DNA of 64,000 bases, taken from the NCBI GenBank assembly GCA_022885665.1, contig JAGQDJ010000010.1, forward strand, positions 310,001 through 374,000, read 5' to 3'. Within the stretch, counting starts at the first letter, position 1. Every line of letters starts with the position of its first letter. A program made the position numbers and the translations under genes. This DNA comes from Triops longicaudatus. Taxonomy: Eukaryota; Arthropoda; Branchiopoda; Notostraca; Triopsidae. This document shows positions 14,101 to 24,561 of the stretch, in pieces. Below the pieces are notes generated by a model. The model worked only from the letters and a program-made list of their open reading frames with translations. It searched no databases and was not told the DNA's origin.

Positions 14101-17100
14101 GCGGCCCAGCTTTCCCTTACGTCGTCTTGGGAGGTTTCCACAACGAATCTGGCTTGCCTACCTTGGACTCGCGCCACTATACCAACGCCACCGCTTTGAT
14201 CGTCACCTTCTTGGTCAACAACCAGAATGACAAGTCTAAACTAGGCCCTGCTCTTGCATGGGAAGCTGCGTGAGTACCGTGTTTTGAACTCGACTTTCGC
14301 TTCTTCGAACGCAAATTGAAAAGAGCTTTAGAAACGAGCTATATAATGTCGCTGTAAGCCTAACAATAAGTGAGGTAATGAAGATCGAATCTTAGCGTTG
14401 CCTGAGGCAATGGGCGGGGCTTAAACTTGTTCCTCACGCTCTACCACGTCGGCGAACCCAAAAATTGGGGGGAAATTCTGCAGTATTCTTCTCCATGTGC
14501 TTTAATGAAAAAGAACAACAAAAAGTGTCATTTACAAACTTCGTTTTCGGCTTTATTTATTTATTTTAAAAATGTATTTTTAAATTTCCTATCAGTCACG
14601 TCATGGCTTTGAGGGCTAAGTTTTACATTTTCTCTTTTCAGGTATTTGAAATACATGAAGAAATGGATAGCCGAAGACATGCCATCGTACATGACCGTTG
14701 CACGCCAAGCCGAACGTTCGATTCAAGACGAGTTGGAACGCGAAAGCAAAGGTGATATCAGCACCATCGCCATTTCCTACATCATCATGTTCCTGTACAT
14801 TGCCATCGCCTTGGGCCAAACCCGATCTTGGTCCACCTTATTGGTCGACAGCAAGATTACCTTGGGTGTAGGCGGAGTTGTCATTGTCCTGCTCTCTGTG
14901 GCCGCCTCCATCGGTATCTACGGCTACCTGGGCGTGGCTGCTACTTTGATTATCATCGAAGTAAACATCTTGCTATAAATTTTATAAATAATATAATAAA
15001 ATAAATAAAGGTTTCCTTTAAATCGTTGAAAACTATTAAAAGCTTTTAAAAAGTCCTGTTAAAATTTTAGATTTTTTTTTAAATCCTAACAAAAATTCCT
15101 TTTAAAAAAATCTTAAATGTATTTAAAAATTAAATAAAAACCTCCCAAAACGTATTTAGAAATAAGTTACGAAAAAGTAGAATTCAAAAACTAATCGAAT
15201 CGGAAATTTTTTAAATCAATTTCTAAAAATGATTTATGACGATTTGTGTATAAGTTTAACGAAAAATGATAAATTATTTCTCGATAAAAAATACGCGAGA
15301 AAATATTTTTCTTTTAGTTCTGTGAGGATATATTTTGAGAAATGTAGCTAATTGTTTGTTCAATTATTTCAGGTTATTCCTTTCTTGGTACTCGCGGTGG
15401 GCGTGGACAACATCTTTATTTTGGTCCAAACATACCAGCGTGACACGCGGCGACCGATGGAAACGCACGCTCAACACATTGGCCGCATCGTGGGTGAAGT
15501 GGCGCCCTCCATGTTGCTTTCTTCCGCCTCCGAGTCGTGTTGTTTCTTCTTGGGCGCTTTGTCGTCCATGCCAGCCGTCAAAGCCTTCGCGCTTTATGCC
15601 GGCATGGCCCTCTTGCTGGACTTTTTGCTGCAAATCACCTGCTTCGTCAGTCTCATGTCCCTGGATACCGCTCGACAAGAAGTAAACGCGCAATAAAATG
15701 CTACACTAAACTACAAAAAATATTGACTGAACTCAAAGCCATTTTGCGTCATAAGTTTAGGATTAGTCGAAAGGTTCTTCTATAATTTATTCAAGAACAA
15801 TGTTTCTTCATTCAACCTTATTGGTTGTTTTTCCTGTCCTTATTAATTTTTGACCTATTTGCATCTTAAACCTATTTAAATATATTTTCCTATTTTTCTG
15901 TTTTCATAGATTCTGTTCAAACTAGACACGTGTTTTTATTTAAGTGCTTAGAAGAGACTTACTTATGGAAGATCATTTTTGCGTATTTTTATTTACGTGC
16001 GTTTTATTAAAGAAAATTGTGTGTGAGTTTTTTGGGGACCATTGATAGGTTTTATTCACGAACTCACATATTTAAGCTTGTTTTGCGTTTTGTATAGGCG
16101 AATCGTTTGGATGTGTGCTGCTGCGTGCGCGTGTCAAAGAAAGATGATTCAGATGGTTCGAATAGCGAAGGCGCATTGTACAAACTCTTCCAGCACATTT
16201 ACGCACCAGCAGTTTTGTCAACACCAGGGCGTGCTGTGGTCGTGGTGGGCTTTTTGGCTTGGCTGTGCGTGAGCATTGCCGTGATCCCGCATGTTTACGT
16301 CGGTTTGGAGCAGAATTTGTCCATGCCAGAAGATTCGTACATGTTGGACTACTTTGACGTAAGTTTTTTGCGTTGTGATATTTTGCAAAAATCCTCATTT
16401 TTGAAGTATTTTTCTATATATTTTTGTTATTGTTTATTTACTTTTTAATTTGGTATTGTTTCCCATTCCGATCTAGACTCATGCTTATTGTCATTCTTGA
16501 GACATTTTCTTCCCTAAATAATTAATTAATTTTTGTATTCGTGTGTATGTATTTTGTTTTTTTTATACATGTATCAGTTTCGTAGTAATGAGGATATTAC
16601 GTTTTGATATTATATTTAGTATGCGATATTAATTTGTTTTTGCTTTTGTTTTCGTTTATTTACAGTACCTGAGCAAGTACTTAGCCGTGGGAGCGCCGGT
16701 GTACTTCGTGATTAAGGACAACAAGCTAAATTACACGGACATGAGTTTCCAGAAGAAATTGTGCGGTGGTTATGCCTGCGACACGGATTCCTTGGCGACC
16801 CAGATCTTTTTGGCTTCCAAAACTGCCAACAGGTCAGGACAGCTGTATCTTGTCGAAATTTGCAAGCCTACCCCTTCCTCTTTGATGACTTTTAGCATTT
16901 TCGTAATTTATCGTTTTCTCTTCGTTGTATGCATTCGTTTATGTCGCATTGTGTATTTGTTTTCCAATTTTTCTTAAAATCTGTAACTTGTATCAATATT
17001 CAAAATTTATCACTATTCGAATTATAGAGCCTTTCTCGACGGTCTATAAAACACTATAATTAGTGTTAAATATGGGGATCTTTCATGTTTCTATATTATT

Positions 17101-20100
17101 TTTTTCATATGTGTCTATATTATTTGTTCATATGTTTCATATGTGTCTATATTATTTTTTTTATTTTGATAATGTTCTAATTTGTTCGTTAACACTACAC
17201 CACGTAATGTACCTTACGTGGCGTAATTCTAATGTTCTAAGTTATTTATTCATTATTCTTTTTTATTTATTTAGAACGTATATTGCTGCTAATGCTGCTT
17301 CGTGGTTTGATGACTTCGTCGATTGGTTGCGCTTCGATGGTGGGGATAGTGTTCCGTCTTGCTGCAACGTTTTCAACACGGAGGACGGGAGGAATGGACA
17401 ATTCTGCTCCTCTACTGGTAAAGCTAAAGCACTTTGTCTTGTTTACACTGCGTAGCGTAAAATACTGTACATTTTTTAACCATAGGTGGTCGATAATTCC
17501 TTTTAAATTGTTAAGTCTATTTAGATTGTAGTAATTAAATAATTTCGTAGCTACTTCAGACTTGACGGAATATTGAAAAATTGCCCAAACAAATCACTTT
17601 TTGACAAATAAAAATACGTAATAAAACGTGAAGAAAAATGCTTAAGAAGCGTAACCCGAACGTAAAAGCCGCGTAGTGTAAACAAGGAATGAACAAGTGA
17701 GTTTTCCAACCTTATTAATTTGCTTTCTTTGCATTTACAGATTACTACATGTATTTTGGCGATTGCACGCGTTGTCCGATGGAATTCAACGACAATAACA
17801 TAAAAGATTTCCCGACACCTGAAACCTTCAACTCCTATTTGCCCTTCTTCTTAGCTGATATTCCCGGAGCTGCATGCCCTAAAGGAGGTCACGCTGCTTA
17901 TGGCGCGGTAATTTCATCAATTCTCCAGCCAATTCATATTTTTGCTTGACAGTGGTACCCCGTTTAACGAACCTTATTCGTTTCTGGGCAACATATATAC
18001 AAGCAGGCTATTTCCCGTCAAATGACTGGCGTGATGAGGCCGAGTTCTTGTCTATAACGCAGGCGTGCAGACAGGGAAACGTAACCGCCAGCTTTTAAAA
18101 ACATTTTTGTACACCCCCAAGCGGTTCGTTGCCAGAGGCGGAGTTCGTTATGCGAGTCTCTTTTTCGCCCGCCCGCGAGTTCGTTATACAAGTTGTTCGC
18201 TATACAATGCGTTCGTTACACGGAATACCAGTGCGCGTGAAAAAATCTGTAGTTCTCATCTTTTTTTTTCTTAGACTGTTGCGCTATTTTGTTTCGTAAT
18301 TTCATTTTGCATTATTTCATAATATTCATTTTTGTATTTCACATAATTTTTTGTGTTTATTGTGCGTTTTGTTCTTATTTTTGTTGTATTTTTAACTTTA
18401 ACTTTTTTGTGTGTTTACTATTGGTTTATTTATTTTTGACAACTAAGGAAGTGGACACAGCGAACTTCAGATTAATTTCTAATACTTCTCTTTTTCGGAT
18501 TTTTAGGGTGTCAAGTACTACAATGATACTGCAACTTCGACACTGCAGGTGGGTGCCAACTATTTCATGACGTACCACTCGGTACTGACGACCTCGGTGG
18601 ATTTCTACACTGCCATGGAAGAAGCTCGCGTCATTGCTGACAACATTACGCACGCCATGAACAGTGCGCTCGAGCCGACCGACCCGCAAGTGGAAGTGTT
18701 CCCGTACTCCATCTTCTACGTCTACTACGAACAGTACTTAACCATGTGGTACGACACGTTCCACTCACTGGCCATTTCCTTGGCCGCCATTCTCGTCGTC
18801 ACCTTCTTGTTGATGGGCTTGGACATCCATTCCGCTTTAGTCATCCTTTTGACGATTAGCATGATCCTCACCAACCTCCTCGGCTTGATGTATTGGTGGA
18901 ACATTTCACTCAATGCCGTTTCACTCGTCAACTTAGTCATGGTAATTAAAAAAATAATAATAAATAATAATGATACAGTTAAAAATAAATATCTTCAGAA
19001 TTAACCGTTCTTAAAAGAAACAAAAGTAGAGAAAGAAATTTTTTAAAAAATGCCGTGAGTTTGAACATCTTGACATGTATGGGTATTCATTTGTTGTGGA
19101 ATTTTCTTATGTTTTGTAGGGTATCGGTATTTCCGTCGAGTTTTGTAGTCACATTGTGCGAGCGTTTGCCATTTCCGTAGAAGAGACGCGAATTGGTCGC
19201 GCTTCCGAAGCGTTGATTAAGATGGGAACTTCGGTAGGTTGAAGTGATCGTAATAATAATATTTAAAAAATAAATTACAAAAACAAAAACACTTTAATGA
19301 TCAAAGCTTGTGAAGGGGTCCATACTAAAATATAATACTAATATAGATACTATGAATGAAATACTATTAAAAATTACTAAAATAAAGTACCAAAAGAAAT
19401 TCAAAGAATGAAATTAAAACCCAAAACGAATAGGATTTTTCAAATAGTCTAGCTAAAATATCAAGAACGAGTTAATTTGCGTCGAAACATTTTCTGGTTT
19501 CATGTAAACTGTAAATTTTCTTAAATAAGTTATTTAACGCTGGTTATTGAAATATGCTTTTCTAATATTATACTCTAAAATAAAATATTTAAGTAGGAAA
19601 TCTAACCATTTTCATGTACTGACACCACTCATGTACATGTATTGAATTTTCCGATTTTTCCTCATTTACGGGCATTGTTGATAGCATTTTTAATACGACT
19701 TTTTCTTTTCCTAAAAGGTGTTGTCCGGTATTACATTCACGAAGTTCGGAGGCATCGTAGTGTTAGCGTTTGCCAAGTCCCAAATTTTCAAAGTATTCTA
19801 CTTCCGTATGTACCTGGGTATCGTACTCATCGGTGCCGCCCACGGGCTCATCTTCTTGCCTGTACTCCTTTCCTATATCGGTAAGATTTGCGTTAAATAT
19901 TTCCTTGCACGATTGAAGTTTTTAAGGCTATGCACGTCTATTGGCCAACCAACAAAAAGGTTCTGGGCAGAGCACAAAAAGGGAATGGTTACGGGTATCT
20001 TGTGTACGTCAATTTGGGGGATTTTCGAAAGAAAGGTGTCCTCTGGAATTTCTTTGAACAAAAGGTTGCAACCAGTTTTATTGGAATTTGTCCCATGACA

Positions 20101-21471
20101 TTGCAAACGAAGTGGAAGTCGTTTTCTGTATAACTAACTTCCTTGTTGCACGAAGTGAAATTTGTATGAAAAAAATGCGAGTTTTCTAGCGTCAAATGCC
20201 CAAGCCTCGTTATACACGGGAATTTATATTGTTTTCCCTATAGTTAAATCCGCGAATAACGAGGAAGATTTTCAAGCAAGGTTTCTGGAGTTACTAGTTT
20301 TACGCGGAAAACAACATGTGTTTAGCTTATACCCGAATCCACGAATAACGAATCCTGAGCATCTCCATCTTAAATATTTTTTATCTTCTCTACCCCAAAC
20401 CTCATTATACGTGGAAGCTTACATGCGTTTGGTTTATAGTCAAACCCGCGTATAACGAAGCTTAGGAATCATACCCTGCTGCAATGCTGGGAAAAGTTTC
20501 TTTGCATGAATAAGAAATTAAATACTAACTTACTCGGAATTATTTTTGCACAAACAATTTTTTAAAATAAACCTTTTTTCAGAATATTTTACTTTTTTTC
20601 TAAAGTTATTTAATTGTTCGTAGGCATTACTATATATTGCTAGTTTTTATTCCTAATTTTAGAAAGTTAGCTACAAAAAAAGAAATACCGTAGCATTGGA
20701 TTTCTATTCCTGTGACTTTTCCAATGGGACTTACATATGTCAGTCAATGAAAAACTTATTAAGTTAGTAAATTGACGCAAGCTCTGTTGATTTAAAACAA
20801 AACATGGCTTCTTGGAACAGGTCCACCCCAAAACAGAGCAAGGCTCACTCGGCAGACTGCCACACGTAAGCAAGAAGAGATGCAGAACCAACAAGGACAA
20901 TCACCTAAGCATAGGGAAACGACCCACACAGTAAGTTTTTCGCCGATGCGCACGCAAATGGCGCTTTTCTACGTGTGTAGGCGTATTTTCTTTTTCCTTT
21001 TGTTGGTGATGGATTGAAATCAGCGTTTCATTCATGTGTTGGGGGCTTCTTGGTGATTTTTTTTTTTAGGGTTTCGCGGGTGTGGCTTGGTAAGCATGAA
21101 GTGCCAAGTTTGCAAAAGCGTGTTGGGATTTTTTTAATATTTTTTTTTAAAAAATATTTCTTTTTTGTTCTATTTCTGGTGAAATTCTTGTTGACCTACG
21201 TATTTTTTTTTGGTTTGAACAGCGTTTCTGCACGTGTTTTTTACGAAATTAAATTTCTCATTGAAATACTCATGTGTTGTTTATTCCAGGACCTCGCGTA
21301 AATCGGCACCTGCTTCGCAGTAAAACCACTCGGCTTCTGAAGTTGTCATCCAGTCCGTCGCCCAGTCTCGAGAATTTGATAGAAGTTGAAGATCACTCGT
21401 CGTCCTATTATCCCGACCGCATCGTCTCACGTTCATCATCCGCCGCTTCTTCACGCTGTTCGTCACCGTGA
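2191..21471 (+). CDS. NPC1: NPC1-like intracellular cholesterol transporter, 23 coding exons
   Basis: Late-endosomal/lysosomal sterol exporter that accepts sterol from NPC2. Exons: 2191-2271, 7873-8107, 8194-8391, 8488-8647, 8721-8862, 9526-9718, 11489-11734, 12422-12577, 12936-13156, 13300-13389, 13639-13820, 14042-14269, 14642-14960, 15373-15681, 16098-16358, 16666-16832, 17275-17417, 17741-17907, 18507-18941, 19120-19233, 19718-19880, 20821-20865, 21290-21471. All phases agree and give 1478 aa (human about 1278). Seen: signal peptide at residues 1-23; Cys-rich sterol-binding domain (CVWYGTC, RCPSC, CSCVDCSGSC); Pro-rich linker near 290; first membrane span near 305-330; sterol-sensing domain near 753-920 (IPFLVLAVGVDNIFILVQ); C-terminal membrane bundle with SLNAVSLVNLVM and GITFTKFGGIVVLAFAKSQI. 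Oddities: an extra Arg-rich cytosolic stretch (residues about 337-445) and a serine-rich tail. An alternative donor in exon 22 predicts a second C-terminus. Insects carry NPC1a and NPC1b; I cannot tell which this matches. Confidence 0.96.
5311..5391. repeat. 30-bp tandem repeat, about 2.7 copies
   Basis: Units begin at 5311, 5341 and 5371, each opening with TTTTTTCGTAAATAG. The first two are almost identical and the third is partial. The same 15-base opening occurs again at 27051 in an intron of the NRF-6-like gene. Confidence 0.9.
7590..7872 (+). repeat. NPC1 intronic repeat, copy 1 (ends at the exon 2 acceptor)
   Basis: Shares ordered blocks with 9112-9367: AAAGAGCTTTC, GGGAATCGAATATTTTCAG, GATGGGCGGAGCCTAAAC-like, CTAGTGAAATAG and GTTTTCTTACTTTTCCAG. 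The end of the similarity coincides with the functional acceptor of exon 2. Confidence 0.75.
9112..9367 (+). repeat. NPC1 intronic repeat, copy 2 (intron 5)
   Basis: About 255 bases with clear similarity along its whole length to 7590-7872, including an acceptor-like end (TTTTCCTACTGTTCCAG) that the gene model does not use. The exon 6 acceptor lies about 160 bases further on. Confidence 0.75.
14316..14510 (+). repeat. NPC1 intronic repeat, copy 3 (intron 12, shorter)
   Basis: Matches the first two thirds of copies 1 and 2: AAAAGAGCTTT, GATCGAAT, a GGCAATGGGCGGGGCTTAAAC core and TTCTGCAGTATTCTTCT. The acceptor-like end is absent. Confidence 0.65.
17083..17160. repeat. AT-rich short tandem repeat in NPC1 intron 16
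   Basis: Three imperfect repeats of CATATGTGTCTATATTATTT and variants lie side by side. It is simple-sequence expansion with no apparent coding role. Confidence 0.7.
17438..17686. mobile_element. MITE-like element in NPC1 intron 17
   Basis: The ends form an inverted repeat: CTTGTTTACACT...CGTAGCG on the left, and on the right GCCGCGTAGTGTAAACAAG, giving about 16 of 19 matches. It is about 249 bp with no reading frame and lies wholly inside the intron. I could not define a target-site duplication with confidence, so the superfamily is open. Confidence 0.6.
17950..18233. mobile_element. MITE-like element in NPC1 intron 18, with repeated subterminal motifs
   Basis: The left end starts CAGTGGTACCCCGTTTAACG and the right end is its imperfect inverted copy (about 19 of 23 matches). 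The right third carries at least five GTTCGTTATAC-like motifs spaced roughly 16-34 bases apart. It is non-coding. The motif resembles the ends of pogo/Tigger-type elements, but no TA duplication is evident. Confidence 0.6.
20203..20462. mobile_element. MITE-like element in NPC1 intron 21, made of inverted units
   Basis: It opens with CCTCGTTATACACGGG and closes with CCCGCGTATAACGAAG, which are imperfect inverted copies. Two smaller inverted pairs lie inside: 20204-20264, and about 20399-20465. Further ATAACGAA and TTTTACGCGG motifs lie between them. It is non-coding and shares the CGTTATA-type motif with the other pogo/Tigger-like elements of the window. Confidence 0.5.
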
Positions 21472-24400
21472 AAACCCTGGGAGACCAAAGAAGAAATCAT
21501 CGAAAAATACTGCAAGGGGGAAAAAAGTTTTTGACCAAGTTTCAGTCAAAAGGACGTCTGAATTTTTGGACATGTGTCTCCCGTTTTAAAACAAAAAAAT
21601 AATGTGTCTGATATATCAAGATTTATTGAGAACCAGGCAGGGCCTGCCATTATATAAAAAAGTGAAGACAATTTTTCTTTTTTGTAAGCGAAGATAGTTG
21701 CAAAAATGGTAATAAGTAGGCAGAAAACGGGGGGTATCTTTTCATAGGGTGGTTTAATTTATTGTTTGGGTGTGAGAGAGTGCGATTGCGACCGAAGTAT
21801 CATTGTGGAGGTCGATTTGATGAACATTTTATCAGCATTTATTTTTTATGTTCTCTCCTGGCATTTTTTTTCGTGACTCGTCTTGTTTTGTAGTTTGACA
21901 CATTCCCCCATGTGTAGTAGAGTGTTAGATTATGGCTCGCTAGTCTGTACCATATGTTGAAAAATACTGCAAAAATGAAACGAAACTGAGGAATTGAAGT
22001 GGGTAGAAAATGGGGCGGGATTGTAAAGGAAGGAAGTTTCTGTTCGATGTAGGCAATGGCAAAGGTTCGCATTCCTTTTTGTTTTGGTGTTGCTGATTGA
22101 GTACAGATACTCTTTTGCGATGCTCTATGGTATGTGTCTGCATGGAAATGTATAGAAAAACTTTGGAAATTTAGTATTGTGTAATTTGTTGGATAACCAA
22201 GTACAGAAATGAATCACTTTGTCCAAAACATGATTTATTAAAACTCTTTGGGATAAAGACGTTGGAAATGGCGGGAGCTTTAAATGGCATGGTCAGTATT
22301 TGGAAAATGGCGGAATTTTTTAATTCGTCGATAATAAAAATTCGATTTTATGAATACTGTATCAGAACCTTGATTCCTTGTTTCAAAGATTATTCCGTGT
22401 TTTATGTTGTATACAAAACCATTTTCATAAAATTTTCAAATACTTAATGCAAACGTGGCATCGAAAACAAGTAAAGGCTTGCGAACACATTGAAACCTAC
22501 TTCCGGGAAAGTCGCGATTACATACGGGAACTCACCTTACGGCGAACTCTGTTATACGAAACTTTAAATTTTCAGACACGGTACTGCAAAAAGTGCATGA
22601 CGGATTTTTTTTCTCTTCATACATTTATTTTATTTAATTTTTTTTTTTAAGAAATCAGACCTAGTGCACCAGTTTGCCTGATTTTTTATTTTTTCGGTAT
22701 AATAAACAAGTAGCAAAATTCAACCATAATTTACAAATTTAGTAAAAAAATAAAAAAATGAAAGAAAAACTAAAAAATTTGCACAAGAAATTTACAACAA
22801 AACCAAAATTACTGTCACAAGAGTTTCTGTGATTTTTTAACCATTTTCCAGCATGATGTCTGAAAATTCCCTTGTTATTCTTCTTTAAGGGATTTGTGCA
22901 TACCGGGGCATTAAAAGAGATGCGAAATGTTATAATTTGCGCGAGTTTCTTCTTTGGTGTAGTTTGACTAATTCCTGAAAAAAAGATGCTTATGCTATAA
23001 GATGCCATGATTTTGATAACTGGCCAGCTAAGTTCGTCAGTTACTTGACGATTGTAGCGAGAATGGGACAGTCTTAAGACTTGTTTGAGACTTACATATC
23101 AGTTATCATTTGTAGCTACGACAGCTAATAGAATCTTTACCAATAAACTAGTGTCGTCTATCGAAGCCGTGGAAACTACAAATCCGCCATTAGACGCTAA
23201 CAACTAAGGTTGTTTAAGAGAAGTTTAGGCCGTCCTGTGGCGATACGCAGAAAGGGTTCAATCGTGACGTCATTGGAATGCGCGCTTTCGAACGGACTGT
23301 GTTATTGAGAACAGACGTCGCCTATTATGCGCTTCTCCTTGACAGAGGATGTGTGATTCTTGTATTTGTTGTTAATTACACGTTTTTCATATACGTGAAC
23401 TTTCGAAGGGTTTACATATTTTTCATTTCACTCAATTACATTTCGTTTCAATTTCTGCAATTGTGTTAGCTTACAGCAGTGGTGCCCAACCTTTTTTCAC
23501 CCGAGGGCCTCGCGCGACATAATATAAAATCTCGCGGGCCTGAATGTTCCGGTTTCACCAGAATCATGCCGACGTTAAAAATGAAATTATGCAGTGATAT
23601 ACATGAGCGGTATAAATGAGCGGGCCGTATTAGGCACCTTCGCGGGCCGGATATGGCCCGCGGGCCGTAGGTTGGGCACCACTGGCTTACAGGTTACAAC
23701 AGCCGATCTAAAATATAACAAAACAGTAACTCAGTGAAAACACGTTTGCACTCAAAATCATGTTTTATGAGGCACGTTATCTAACTTTATTTCTATTGCT
23801 TTACGCTCGCGTATTGATTTCCTACATTTTTCTCGTGTTTAGTGTTTCGAACGTTTTTAACAGACAGCGCTTTCGCTACACATTACGTTGTTAGTGCACG
23901 GAAAACACATGGCGAATATTACGAGTATAAAAATGTATTGAACTCTGCGATATAGACAAATCGATAAGAAGATTTGTGTACGATAAAAATCAAATTTCAA
24001 GTCAAGATACAACATTCACGATGATTAGGATCGCTTTTGTACCCTTCAATTGGCTGCACTCACATGACGTATGTGCTCTGGAGATTCAGACGCTGACGTT
24101 CAAACCACAACGGCTTAACCTTATTTTAAACAACCTTGCTAACAACAGCAAGCTTTTCGCTTTGACCAACACAGAAAAAGCAAGGGGAGCCGAGGGGAAT
24201 CTCAGCGGAGCTTTATTGCAGCTTCTAGTGTTTTGGCGTCTTATGGCGGTTTTCCCACTTCCTATCCGTTAAGGGCGTAATTTCGCAAAGACTATACCGT
24301 TTGAATTCATAGTCCTTGTCATGATGACTACGAAAGCGAATAACTCGAAATTTAACAACGATAGCTTGACATTCACGTAAATAAAACCATAACTGAGATT

Positions 24401-24561
24401 CATAGCGACGTTGTGAAGACGTGTCTGAAATCATGGTTACGTGATTATTAGATAACATCTCGAGAAGGGAAGATAAGCGCTTAAAAATTGAAAAGTGAGA
24501 TGAGCTAGCGTACGAGATAAACTTCATCTCATACCTACATCGTGTTGCTTTACTAACAACA
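21472..24561. other. Intergenic region between the NPC1-like and NRF-6-like genes
   Basis: About 3.1 kb with no supported exon. The first part should be the NPC1 3' UTR; an AATAAA lies at 22333-22338, but its use is uncertain. A complete hAT-type MITE lies at 23477-23684. The remainder, up to the next start codon, shows no recognisable feature. Confidence 0.6.
23477..23684. mobile_element. Non-autonomous hAT MITE with perfect 8-bp target duplication
   Basis: The 208-bp element starts CAGTGGTGCCCAACC and ends with the exact reverse complement, giving a 15-bp perfect terminal inverted repeat. It is flanked on both sides by GCTTACAG (23469-23476 and 23685-23692), the 8-bp duplication expected of hAT transposition. 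The interior is GC-rich, full of GCGGGCC-type words, and has no reading frame. The perfect ends suggest fairly recent insertion. Confidence 0.93.

Noticed and set aside
18289..18570. Hydrophobic 93-codon frame before NPC1 exon 19
   Set aside because: It is T-rich intron sequence that mimics membrane segments; NPC1 exon 19 uses another frame starting at 18507.
17950..20462. Repeated TTCGTTATA motifs as a CRISPR array
   Set aside because: Motifs are short, irregularly spaced, in both orientations in intron 21, inside animal introns, and fit transposon terminal motifs.
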